A DNA stretch of 64,000 nt from UBA4416 sp040387475 (GTDB taxonomy: Bacteria > Bacteroidota > Bacteroidia > B-17B0 > Aurantibacillaceae), in contig JAZKDT010000018.1 in assembly GCA_040387475.1 (NCBI GenBank), forward strand, positions 62,001-126,000, in the 5' to 3' direction. Position numbers and translations under genes: made by a program. Below the pieces are notes generated by a model. The model made no database searches and had not been told where the DNA came from. It saw nothing but the letters and a program-made list of their open reading frames with translations. This document shows, one piece after another, positions 25,856 through 34,264 of the stretch; within the stretch, counting starts at the first letter, position 1; each line of letters begins with the position of its first letter.

Positions 25856-27523
25856 ATGATTCAATCCCTGAAATTAATACGCTCTGTCATCGTTTGCGGT
25901 TGTATAATGGCCATGGCCACTACCTGCAAAGACACTAAAGAGGAAAGTGACAACCGCACCGTATTTAATTACAATGAAATTGCGGGTATTTCGGGACTTG
26001 ATCCGGCATCGGCCAATAACACGGAAGATATCTGGGGTGTAAACCAGGTTTATAATGGTTTGGTTCAGTTAAACGATTCGTTGCATGTGATCCCTTGTAT
26101 TGCTAAAAAATGGTTTATCAGTGACGATGGTTTAACCTATACTTTTATCTTAAGAAACGATGTTTATTTTCATGATAACGAATGCTTTGAGAATAAAAAA
26201 GGTCGTAAAGTAACTGCTAAGGATTTTGTGATTTCTTTTAATCGTTTGTATGATGCCCGCGTAAGCAGCGCGGTATCCTTATTGTCAAATATCGACCGTA
26301 CCGAAAAAACAGGTTATAAAGGTTTTACTGCTACTAACGATTCAACGTTTGTGGTTTATTTAAAAGAACCTATCTCGGCTTTCCTGAGTATCTTAACCAT
26401 GAAGTATTTTTCGGTTATCCCTTTTGAAGCGCCTGATTTTTACGGACAGGATTTCAGACGTAACCCTGTAGGTACAGGTCCTTTTAAATTTAAATTATGG
26501 GAAGAAGGTACCAAATTGGTTTTATTAAAGAATGAAAATTATTTTGAATACGATGGTAACAACCGTTTACCATACCTGGATGCTGTTACCATCTCTTTTG
26601 TAAAAGACAGGGAAACGGCTTTTATGGAATTATTGAATGGCAAGTATGATATGTTAAGCGGAGCTGATGCTTTTAATATCAATGAAGTGTTGGATAAAAA
26701 TGGCGACCTGCAACCTATTTATGCAGAAAAGTTTACGCTGCAAAAACAAAATTATTTAAAGACAGATTACCTGGGAATACTGGTGGATGAAAATATCGAT
26801 ATTGTAAAAAAATCGCCGCTCCGAATTAAAGCCTTACGTAAAGCTATCAACTACGGTTTTGACAGGGTGAAAATGGTAAAGTTCTTCCGTAAGAACATCG
26901 GTTTTCCTGCCACTGCCGGATTTATTCCGAATGGCTTGCCTTCCTTTAACGAAAAAATTGTAAAAGGTTATACCTACGATCCTGATAAAGTGCGCCAGCT
27001 ATTAATTGAAGCCGGTTATCCTGACGGAAAAGATATGCCTGAAATTACATTACATACTACTGATAATTATTTAGAGCAAACCGAATTTATCCAATCGCAG
27101 TTAGCCGAAAATAATATCAAAGTAAATATCAGCGTGGATAAACCGGTGGTGTTACGCCAGGCGGTTGCTGCCTGTGAATACAACCTCTTTAAAAAATCGT
27201 GGGTAGGAGATTATGCCGATGAAGAAAACTTTATGCATTTATTTTATAGCAAGAATTTTGCACCTGTTGGTTCAAATTACACCCACTACAAAAATCCTGA
27301 GTTTGATGTACTTTACGAAAAAGTACTGCGCGAACAAAACCGCGAAGTTAAGAATGCCCTTTACCAGCAAATGGATCAGATGCTGATGGACGATGCCCCT
27401 ATTGTTCCTTTATACTACGATCAGGTTATTCGTTTGGTTCACAAAAACGTAAAGGGTTTAACTACAAACCCAATGAACCTCCTTAATTTGAAGTTGGTGA
27501 AGAAGGAATTGAAGAAGGATTAG
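25856..27523 (+). CDS. ABC transporter substrate-binding lipoprotein, peptide/OppA-like (SBP family 5)
   Basis: A 555-aa protein with a lipoprotein signal peptide (lipobox MATT-C, Cys24). The body is a complete family 5 solute-binding fold: GISGLDPASANNTEDIWGVNQVYNGLVQL, DGLTYTFILRNDVYFHDNECF, AKDFVISFNRLYDAR, RNPVGTGPFKFK, and LRKAINYGFDR. It should deliver oligopeptides to an ABC permease, but no permease or ATPase gene is nearby. It is flanked downstream by an R1/R2 repeat pair. Confidence 0.93.
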   Translation: MIQSLKLIRSVIVCGCIMAMATTCKDTKEESDNRTVFNYNEIAGISGLDPASANNTEDIWGVNQVYNGLVQLNDSLHVIPCIAKKWFISDDGLTYTFILRNDVYFHDNECFENKKGRKVTAKDFVISFNRLYDARVSSAVSLLSNIDRTEKTGYKGFTATNDSTFVVYLKEPISAFLSILTMKYFSVIPFEAPDFYGQDFRRNPVGTGPFKFKLWEEGTKLVLLKNENYFEYDGNNRLPYLDAVTISFVKDRETAFMELLNGKYDMLSGADAFNINEVLDKNGDLQPIYAEKFTLQKQNYLKTDYLGILVDENIDIVKKSPLRIKALRKAINYGFDRVKMVKFFRKNIGFPATAGFIPNGLPSFNEKIVKGYTYDPDKVRQLLIEAGYPDGKDMPEITLHTTDNYLEQTEFIQSQLAENNIKVNISVDKPVVLRQAVAACEYNLFKKSWVGDYADEENFMHLFYSKNFAPVGSNYTHYKNPEFDVLYEKVLREQNREVKNALYQQMDQMLMDDAPIVPLYYDQVIRLVHKNVKGLTTNPMNLLNLKLVKKELKKD

Positions 27524-27544
27524 TTTCTGCTTACTTTTTTTGGG

Positions 27545-27635
27545 AGGGCGTTGCCTACGGCCCGGGCTTTACGCTACAATCTTTTTTATTCGTACCTCAT
27601 AAAAAAGGATTTTCGCTGCAATCCCTAACGCGAGG
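27545..27635 (-). repeat. Interspersed repeat R1, copy D
   Basis: On the minus strand it begins CTCGCGTTAGGGATTGCAGC and ends GCAACGCCC. It lies 22 bp after the peptide-binding protein stop and 11 bp before R2 copy D. It is the mirror-image partner of copy E across the GIY-YIG gene. Confidence 0.7.
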
Positions 27636-27645
27636 CTCCCCTTAA

Positions 27646-27699
27646 TGTCAGTTCGAGTGTTTTTTGCTGCCTCTTCGCAAAAAATGTATCGAGAACTTT
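27646..27699 (+). repeat. Interspersed hairpin repeat R2, copy D
   Basis: It begins TGTCAGTTCGAGTG, then TTTTTTGC pairs with GCAAAAAA around a short loop, ending TATCGAGAACTTT. It differs from copy C at only a few positions and lies 13 bp from the stop of the GIY-YIG gene. Confidence 0.75.
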
Positions 27700-27711
27700 A
27701 AAGGATTTTAA

Positions 27712-28023
27712 TTAAAGTTTATTGTTTTTCTTAGAAAAATTTTTTTTTGATAACGGTTTTAATAGTTCAAACTCATTATTAATTAAGGCTTCTTTTTTCT
27801 TACTGCTCCACTTTTTAATCCCGGTTTCCCATTCAAAAGCTAGCTTAAAATCGTTAAATAATTCTTTCCAAACTACGGTAACCGGTCTTCGACTATGCGT
27901 ATAAGCATCCTCATTTATACCTAAGTTATGCTGCTCTATTCTTTTTTCCAAATCATTGGTGACACTTGTATAGTAAGTACCGTCATTACATTTTAAGATA
28001 TATAAATAAATGAGCTTATACAC
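27712..28023 (-). CDS. Small stand-alone GIY-YIG nuclease
   Basis: A 103-aa single-domain protein. The GIY-YIG core is present in altered form: IYLYILKC (YIL, the GIY position) followed by YYTSVTNDLEKRIEQHN (YTS at the YIG position, with the catalytic Arg in EKRIEQH). The Glu helix is LAFEWETGIKKWSSKKKEALI. Family relatives cut DNA as the nuclease half of homing, repair or restriction enzymes; these solitary UvrC-like copies are uncharacterised. The gene is framed by R2 and R1 repeats in mirror order on both sides. Confidence 0.88.
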   Translation of the reverse strand: MYKLIYLYILKCNDGTYYTSVTNDLEKRIEQHNLGINEDAYTHSRRPVTVVWKELFNDFKLAFEWETGIKKWSSKKKEALINNEFELLKPLSKKNFSKKNNKL

Positions 28024-28073
28024 ATGACTTATTCAAAAAAATGAAAATAGTTTATCAAACACTTTTCAGAGAA

Positions 28074-28124
28074 CGCTTCTCGATACAAATTTGCAAGTAC
28101 AGGCAAATTTTACTCGAAGTGACA
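28074..28124 (-). repeat. Interspersed hairpin repeat R2, copy E
   Basis: It reads CGCTTCTCGATAC, stem AAATTTGC, loop AAGTACAG, stem GCAAATTT, TACTCGAAGTGACA on the plus strand. The stem bases differ from copies C and D on both arms, so pairing is kept by paired changes. Confidence 0.7.
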
Positions 28125-28153
28125 GTTAACCTGGGATTTGATACGTAAAACCA

Positions 28154-28249
28154 GCGCGAGGGATGCAAGCGGAAATCCTTTTTGTGTTCCTTTACAAAAA
28201 GATTGCAGCGACAGCCTGGTTCCTGCCTGCCTCTTGCAGGAACGCGTCC
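28154..28249 (+). repeat. Interspersed repeat R1, copy E
   Basis: It begins GCGCGAGGGATGCAAGCGG, continues AAATCCTTTTTGTG with CAAAAAGATTGCAGCG, then ACAGCCTGGTTCCTGC and its complement GCAGGAAC, ending GCGTCC. It is the fullest copy of R1 in the window. Confidence 0.7.
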
Positions 28250-28421
28250 ACATAACAAAAAACGTTCCTATCCCCTTTAAAACCAATAACTTCAATTCAG
28301 TTAAAAACATTTTTTTTATATAAATCATTAATCGTTATCTTTAAACCTTTTGGAAAGTTAAGCGGTTGTATATAAAGCAATTAGACTTCCTTTGCAAAGC
28401 GTTACTAAAAGCAAATTACTT

Positions 28422-30773
28422 ATGTGGAAATTTTTTTCGAATTCGTTATTAAGAAATAAAGCAATATATACAACCGTTGTACTGATCATTACTGCCTTTA
28501 TGGGTTACCAAACCTCCAAGGTTGAACTCTCTTACGACTTTGCACAAATATTACCGGATACCGACAGCACCTTTATTGAATACCAAAGCTTTAAAAAGCA
28601 TTTTGGCGAAGATGGCAATGTAATGGTGATGGGCTTTGCCGACAAAAACTTATTTGAATACGAAAAATTTAACGATTGGTATAAACTCAGTAATACCATT
28701 AAAAACATTCAGGGTATTAAAGATCTAATGTCGGTGCCAACGGTTTACAAATTTGTGTTGAATGATAGTCTGCAAAAATTTGATTTTGTGCCCCTGATTC
28801 AACATCCACTGCGTAACCAGGCAGATGTGGATAGTGTGAAAGCTGACTTTTTAGCCTTACCTTTTTACGAAGGCATTATTTATAATAAAAAAACGGGAGC
28901 CAACGTGATGGCGATCACCTTTACCAAAAAGGACCTGAATTCGAAACGCCGCTTGGCTATCGTAGCCGAGATTCGGGAACTAGCCGAAGTATACGCTAAG
29001 AAACACAACATTGAAATGCATTACTCAGGTATGCCTTACATTCGCTCCCAGGTTATGACCAAGGTGTCGCACGAAATGACCCTGTTCTTAATTTTAGCTA
29101 TTATCGTGACGGCTATTATTTTATGGGTATTTTTCCGTTCGGGCTCCGTTGTATTTTTCTCGCTTATTATTACGGCCGTGGGTGTGCTTTGGTCGATGGG
29201 CATCATGCATTTATTTGGTTACAAGATCACCATCCTCTCCGGATTAATTCCCCCATTGATCATGGTGATTGGTTTACCTAACTGTATCTTCTTAATTAAT
29301 AAATACCACAGCGAATTTGTAGCGCACGGCAATAAAATAAAAGCCATTACCCGCAGTATCGAAACGATTGGCGTAACCCTGTTCCTGGCAAACATTACAA
29401 CGGCGATTGGTTTTGGGGTGCTATATTTTACCAAGAGCTCTATGTTGGTAGAGTTTGGCTCGGTGGCCGCTATCAGCGTCATGGCCACTTACTTCATCAC
29501 CTTAATATTGGTACCTGTTATTTTAGTGGCCCTCCCTACTCCAAAACCAAAGCATACCAAACACCAGGATGGTAAAATGATAAACAAAGCCCTGGATTGG
29601 GTTGACCATTTGGTGCAAAACCGCCGCATCGCTATTTATGTGACTACAACGGTAGTTACCTTAGTATGTTTTTGGGGTATGAGCTTTATTGATATGAATG
29701 GTTACGTGGTAGATGATTTACCGAAGAAAGATCCTATTTATTTAGACCTTCACTTTTTTGAAGAAAACTTTAACGGCGTACTGCCTTTTGAAATTGCCGT
29801 TGATACCAAAAAAGAAAATGGCTTATTTGCTAACAATGCCAAGGCACTTTATAAAATTAAAGCGCTGCAGCGTATGATGGCCGAATATCCTATCTTCTCC
29901 AAACCTCTATCGGTGGTGGAAGCAATCAATTTTTCCTACCAGGTATACAAAGGCGGTAATCCTAAATACTATAAATTGCCGGGCGTGAGCGATCTGAAAA
30001 TACTTTCCGAATACTCGGGTTCACTGAAAGGACAAAACAACAAGCTGGCCAAGTTCATCGACAGTACCAAACAAACCACGCGTATCAGTTACCAGGCAGC
30101 TGATATCGGTTCTAAAAAAATGAAAGAACTCATGGCTATCATTCGTCCGAGGATCGATTCTATCTTCCCGCCGGCTGAGTATAAAGTAAGTACTACCGGA
30201 CACAGTTTGGTGTTTTTAAAGAACAATGATTATTTGTTGTCCAATTTACTGGAGAGCTTGCTGATTGAAATTATTTTAATTGCCATTGTAGGAATAGCGC
30301 TCTTTCGTTCGGTGCGCATTATTATTTTATCCAAATTGCCGTGTTTAATTCCTTTGGTGATCACCGCAGGGATCATGGGCTTTTTAGATATCCGCTTTAA
30401 GCCATCCACCATTTTAATTTTTAGCATTGCCTTTGGTATATCGTCCGATGGTACCATCTACTTTTTAACCAAATACCGCCAGGAATTAAAAAAACTGGCC
30501 AACGCGCCAATAGCTATTTCGGCAGCTATTAAAGATACCGGCTTAAGCATGGTGTACACATCCATCATTTTATTCTTTGGCTTCTCTATTTTCTCAGCTT
30601 CCAGCTTTGGCGGTACTGTTGCGTTGGGAGTATTAATGTCTTTGACTTTACTCATCTCTATGTTTACCAACATCATCTTATTACCGGCCATCTTATTATC
30701 CATCCACAAAAAATCGATGAAGAAAGAAATTGTGGAGCCGCCGCTGATTGATATTGAGGATAGTTTGGATTAG
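28422..30773 (+). CDS. RND/MMPL family transporter
   Basis: A 783-aa membrane protein with the start at ATG 28422 (MWKFFSNSLLRNKAIYTTV). An upstream in-frame TTG at 28392 overlaps the likely -7 element, so it is not used. The layout is two halves, each with one helix, a large extracytoplasmic domain and five to six helices (clusters at about residues 205-365 and 620-760). The half-sites SMGIMHLFGYKITILSGLIPPLIMVIGLPNCIFLINKYH and FSIAFGISSDGTIYFLTKYRQEL match sterol-sensing-domain-like RND exporters. Substrate unknown, perhaps lipid. No membrane-fusion protein is adjacent. Confidence 0.9.
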   Translation: MWKFFSNSLLRNKAIYTTVVLIITAFMGYQTSKVELSYDFAQILPDTDSTFIEYQSFKKHFGEDGNVMVMGFADKNLFEYEKFNDWYKLSNTIKNIQGIKDLMSVPTVYKFVLNDSLQKFDFVPLIQHPLRNQADVDSVKADFLALPFYEGIIYNKKTGANVMAITFTKKDLNSKRRLAIVAEIRELAEVYAKKHNIEMHYSGMPYIRSQVMTKVSHEMTLFLILAIIVTAIILWVFFRSGSVVFFSLIITAVGVLWSMGIMHLFGYKITILSGLIPPLIMVIGLPNCIFLINKYHSEFVAHGNKIKAITRSIETIGVTLFLANITTAIGFGVLYFTKSSMLVEFGSVAAISVMATYFITLILVPVILVALPTPKPKHTKHQDGKMINKALDWVDHLVQNRRIAIYVTTTVVTLVCFWGMSFIDMNGYVVDDLPKKDPIYLDLHFFEENFNGVLPFEIAVDTKKENGLFANNAKALYKIKALQRMMAEYPIFSKPLSVVEAINFSYQVYKGGNPKYYKLPGVSDLKILSEYSGSLKGQNNKLAKFIDSTKQTTRISYQAADIGSKKMKELMAIIRPRIDSIFPPAEYKVSTTGHSLVFLKNNDYLLSNLLESLLIEIILIAIVGIALFRSVRIIILSKLPCLIPLVITAGIMGFLDIRFKPSTILIFSIAFGISSDGTIYFLTKYRQELKKLANAPIAISAAIKDTGLSMVYTSIILFFGFSIFSASSFGGTVALGVLMSLTLLISMFTNIILLPAILLSIHKKSMKKEIVEPPLIDIEDSLD

Positions 30774-31731
30774 AGAGTAAAACGATAAGAAAATAATAAC
30801 TTAAAAAGACCTACATTTATTTTTAGGTACTACCCAATCACACCATTATGTTTCTCATAATCTTTTTATGGTTATTGGAACTTTTCATCCGAAATTGAAT
30901 TATCAACTGATGCTCTTTTAGATTTACTTTCTTCGGCAGAATTTTAATAAGCGTAACAGAAAACCATTTTCGTTAGTCAAAACTAATTTTACAGAGGTAT
31001 AAAATGTTTTTTCATTCTTTTTTTAACCAATTTTAAGTTAATTGCGTTCTATTAGCTGTTAGCATATCATTTATCAAACTGTCTTCCTCCTTAAATATCA
31101 ATCAATTAGCATGAACTAAAGATCGATGACAACGAATTAAAGATTGATGCTATCGAATTAAAGATCGATGACATCTAACTCAAGATCATCGATACTTAAT
31201 GCTTGATCGTCATCATTGAACTAAATATCGTTATTATCTAATGAAAGATCGATACTACTTAATGCTTGATCGTTATCAGTGAACTAAACATCGTTACTAT
31301 CGAACTCAAGATCGATGATACTTAATGCTTGATCGTTATCATCGAATTAAAGATCGTTGACAACGAACTTAAGATCGATGCTACTTAATGCCTGATCGCT
31401 GTCATTGAATTAAAGATCGTTGTCATTTAGTTCGAATTCGATACTACCTAATGCTTGTTCGTTATCAATTAATGAAAGATCGTTATCATCCAACTTAAGA
31501 TCAATGATACTTAATGCTTGTTTCTTGTCATTGAACTAAAGATCGTTGCTTTTGAATTAAAGATCGGCATCACTTCATTCAAAGTCGCTCAGCGAAACGT
31601 ATGTTCATTTTGCAAATGCCTAGAAACATCCTATCTTTAGTTAAACTTTTACGTAGACGAGTGCCCAAAAGCCTCTCATGTCCTGGCGCAACGTTTAGAG
31701 AAAAGTGGCGGACAGACCAGAAATAAAGTAA
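30774..31731. other. 958-bp gene-free region containing a 21-bp tandem repeat
   Basis: Neither strand has a credible gene here. The middle (31113-31574) is the tandem array described separately. The 340 bp before it and the 155 bp after it show no recognisable element. Confidence 0.75.
31113..31574. repeat. Tandem repeat, 22 units of exactly 21 bp with a 63-bp higher-order period
   Basis: The array can be divided into 22 consecutive 21-bp units with no insertion or deletion. A typical unit starts GAATTAAAGATCGTTG. Sixteen of 22 units contain GATC. Every third unit (5, 8, 11, 14, 17, 20) is of a distinct TAATGCTTG type, giving a 63-bp super-unit. One plus-strand frame would read as heptads (ELKIDDN-like), but 10 of 22 units begin with TAA or TAG, so it is not coding as it stands. 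Confidence 0.9.
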
Positions 31732-32151
31732 TTGGTACCATTGACTAAAAAGACGACATATATATTTAGTGGAATCATTTTCCTTCTCATTGCCATAATT
31801 CCTTTAGGACGTAAAATCGACGCATTCAAAACTCAATTAACCGGACAGACAATAAAGGTCAGGGTTACTTATGTGCCAACTATTTTTTTGCATAACGATG
31901 TTAATTATAGTTTTAAATTCCAGTATGTGGACAGAGGAGACTTGAAAGAGCATTCCAAGCTATATTTCCCAAAGTATTGTGGACAATTAAAATCAGGCCA
32001 GGAGTTAAAATTGAAGGCAGATTTAAACAAGGACATTTTTCTATATGAAAACGAGGATGTGAGAACCGAATTTTATGCTTTTAGTCTTTTAGGGTTGCTT
32101 GGAATAGTGCTACTCATATCAGGCTTAAAAGTAAAATCGGCAGGCTCGTAA
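31732..32151 (+). CDS. Hypothetical membrane protein, DUF3592-like layout
   Basis: A 139-aa protein with two hydrophobic segments, about residues 10-28 and 113-133, flanking an extracytoplasmic beta-rich section (IKVRVTYVPTIFLHNDVNYSFKFQYVDRG). This layout resembles DUF3592-type proteins but the match is weak. The frame starts at TTG 31732 directly after a stop, with another TTG at 31741, and no ATG is near, so the start is uncertain. The region around it looks accessory. Confidence 0.55.
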   Translation: MVPLTKKTTYIFSGIIFLLIAIIPLGRKIDAFKTQLTGQTIKVRVTYVPTIFLHNDVNYSFKFQYVDRGDLKEHSKLYFPKYCGQLKSGQELKLKADLNKDIFLYENEDVRTEFYAFSLLGLLGIVLLISGLKVKSAGS

Positions 32152-32168
32152 GCTAAGTATAACTAAAT

Positions 32169-32314
32169 GCCGCTAACAATTCAGCAAACAGCAACCGCCT
32201 TTAATGCGCATTTATTTATGCTTGCAAATGAAAAAAAACATTTAGCTTTGTTAATAACGTTTCGGTAGACTGTGTTTCAATCCCAAACAGAAATTAGCTC
32301 AAAACGTTAGGTGC
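32169..32314. other. Possible attC-like recombination site (weak)
   Basis: GCCGCTAACAATT near 32169 and AACGTTAGGTGC near 32303 are roughly inverted, and GTTAGGT fits the attC core GTTRRRY. The left core does not fully fit RYYYAAC. The element would separate two small unknown genes, as in integron cassettes, but no integrase is present. Confidence 0.2.
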
Positions 32315-32326
32315 AATATAAAACGC

Positions 32327-33001
32327 ATGGACTTCGAAGAATTTAAACATACATTTGAGATTTTTACGAAAATAGACACGCCCGAAAAGCTGGCTATATG
32401 TGAACGGCAGTATCAGCAAGAAATTTTGCGAAAAGAGGACGAGAAATATTTTGAGCCCTTAACTGAAGATGCAAATGAAACTTCCTTTTTAAGGTATTAC
32501 GAAAACAATCTCCGTTTAATATTAGGCATGGATCAGATTAAAAGCGACGAATTCGCATTTTATATCCGGCCTTCATTCGAACCTGAAGGCCTGCTAGTCA
32601 TAAAACAGAATATCAGTGGAATTAAAGTAGTTTTCAGAGAGGTTGTCAGTAGTTATTGGGAGGAATATTATGCAAACAATTATGTGACTAGACATAAAAC
32701 GACAACCGTTGAATGCGACATTGACAATAGCACTTCCAAGAAACTTCTCGAGTTATTAAATCAAACATTCACTAATGCGCGACTGCCAAAAGCAGGAATG
32801 TTTGTTCTTGACGGAACCAAATTTACTTTACTAAGGCTGAAAAATGATAAAATCGAAGCTGTAACCAAACACTCTCCAGATGAAACATCAAAATCCGGTA
32901 AAACAATTCAGGTTTTACTCAACCTAATAGAATATGTAAAGATCCCCAACCAATTTCTCTTGAATAATATTGCCAACGCGACAAGTGAACTGTTAGAATA
33001 A
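32327..33001 (+). CDS. Hypothetical protein
   Basis: A 224-aa cytosolic protein without signal peptide or membrane segment. It is acidic at the start (MDFEEFKHTFEIFTKIDTPEKL) and has a mixed alpha/beta look afterwards. A Tyr/Trp-rich patch (SSYWEEYYANNYVTRHKTTTVE) lies near the middle. No family is recognised. It sits alone between unrelated small genes in the accessory island. Confidence 0.65.
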   Translation: MDFEEFKHTFEIFTKIDTPEKLAICERQYQQEILRKEDEKYFEPLTEDANETSFLRYYENNLRLILGMDQIKSDEFAFYIRPSFEPEGLLVIKQNISGIKVVFREVVSSYWEEYYANNYVTRHKTTTVECDIDNSTSKKLLELLNQTFTNARLPKAGMFVLDGTKFTLLRLKNDKIEAVTKHSPDETSKSGKTIQVLLNLIEYVKIPNQFLLNNIANATSELLE

Positions 33002-33109
33002 TCGCCTTCCAAATTCACCTCGAATAATGCGACAGCAAAGCTTTTGCAACGCAGTCACTCTACAATTATTTCGCTTTGTTAATTCAATGAATGAAAGCAG
33101 TCAACAAAA

Positions 33110-33331
33110 CTATTTAAGTTTACAGCTTCCACCAAAGCCCTGGGCATTACCACTAATTACTGCGCAGGAATCAACCGCCTCATTACGGGGCAACGATTTT
33201 AAGTCGAAGTGTCTTTTATCACCACTCGCATATTTACAATAGCAAACCCCTTTTTCCTTACGGCAGGCAGTTGTACACAGTGAAACACATAAGATGCAAA
33301 TCAATGACATTAATGATAGAAGATATTTCAT
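33110..33331 (-). CDS. Small hypothetical lipoprotein
   Basis: A 73-aa protein with a lipoprotein signal peptide (CTTA-C, Cys23). The mature part has four more cysteines (VCYCKYASGD, VDSCAVIS, GSCKLK), suggesting disulfides. The overlapping plus-strand frame has no such signal and is discarded. No family recognised; small Cys-rich lipoproteins of this type are common in Bacteroidota. Confidence 0.65.
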   Translation of the reverse strand: MKYLLSLMSLICILCVSLCTTACRKEKGVCYCKYASGDKRHFDLKSLPRNEAVDSCAVISGNAQGFGGSCKLK

Positions 33332-33509
33332 AGCTCGTTAATTTTCAGTTATAAGCAATCTAAAGCAAAGTTTATGCCTGCGGTTACTCCATCTCTAAAA
33401 AGTGAAGTTGGAGCTCTTACTTGAATTTAATCTTTAACCGAAATACACAATCAAAACAATACATCAGTTGTCATAGATTTGCGATCCGTGAAGTATCAAA
33501 ACACTTGAA

Positions 33510-33541
33510 TTTGGAATGCTTTAATAATACCTTTACCTTTA
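33510..33541 (+). promoter_or_regulatory. Promoter of the four-helix membrane protein gene
   Basis: TTTG (33510-33513), a 20-bp spacer and TACCTTTA (33534-33541) fit the Bacteroidota -33/-7 pattern. It sits 11 bp before ATG 33553 and supports that start over the longer frame. Confidence 0.55.
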
Positions 33542-33552
33542 AAAAGGCTTTA

Positions 33553-34008
33553 ATGCATTCCAAAATTTTGAAAACAGCTGTCATCATATTAAGATGGATC
33601 TTCCTGTGTTATGCCATTGCGTGTCCGGTATTCATCATTGGGCTTTCAGTAGTTAAAGGTATTGGGCAGGGATTACAATTTGTACTATTGCCCCCTGTTC
33701 TGCTATTTTTCCTGATATTATTCTGGTGGATGAAGAGTTTACTGGCTTATATCACGGTAAGCACCGGTAAAAAAGAACATGCATTTTTTCTGTTGCAAAT
33801 TTTATGGTTACTTTTTCTTGTCGTTGCACCCATGCTCCTGTTTACAGTTTTTGTGATCTGGCATAGGTTTGAAAGGCCTAACCCATTAGAGCAAATAGCC
33901 CAGCAATGTTATTTACTTTTATTTTCAACGGGATCTATTTCGGCTATTCTTGGAGTAATTGCGGCATTGTATTACAGGCATAAAGCAAATAAGATCATAT
34001 CACGCTGA
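33553..34008 (+). CDS. Hypothetical four-helix membrane protein
   Basis: A 151-aa protein starting at MHSKILKTAVIILRW. The open frame runs 44 codons further upstream, but that part overlaps the promoter and looks non-coding. There are four hydrophobic segments (about residues 10-35, 40-65, 75-100, 120-142) and a basic C-terminus (RHKANKIISR). No family recognised. Confidence 0.6.
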   Translation: MHSKILKTAVIILRWIFLCYAIACPVFIIGLSVVKGIGQGLQFVLLPPVLLFFLILFWWMKSLLAYITVSTGKKEHAFFLLQILWLLFLVVAPMLLFTVFVIWHRFERPNPLEQIAQQCYLLLFSTGSISAILGVIAALYYRHKANKIISR

Positions 34009-34264
34009 TGTATGTGAAAAAGATCTCTTCATTCATTGGTCGGAAGTGTCATTCATAAAACAATACCGGTTATCCCGGATTAAACACATGGGTTCGAATA
34101 TCATCGGTCACTTTTTTTCTTGCACATAACGGCCAACAAGTTATCTTTATGCAACATTTCGGAACTCATATGACGCCAAGCAATAATTAAATTTTAGCGG
34201 GAAGAACTTGTGAAATACAAGACTACAGGCCATAGTAAGTTGAATATTAATAAGTACGTTTATA

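Larger units (their letters stand above)
28024..28421. other. Intergenic region with R2/R1 repeats and the exporter promoter
   Basis: This 398-bp stretch holds R2 copy E (28074-28124), R1 copy E (28154-28249) and, near its end, TTCCTTTG (28387-28394), close to the TAnnTTTG element and 27 bp before the exporter ATG. No additional gene is seen. Confidence 0.65.

Noticed and set aside
31113..31574. Tandem array as a CRISPR
   Set aside because: Units are contiguous at 21 bp without unique spacers, and no cas gene is nearby.
33027..33242. Plus-strand frame opposite the small lipoprotein
   Set aside because: The minus-strand frame has a proper lipobox signal peptide, while this one has no feature of a real protein.
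34085..34115. GGTTCGAAT resembling a tRNA T-loop
   Set aside because: The flanking bases do not form a T-stem and no acceptor or anticodon arm is found.
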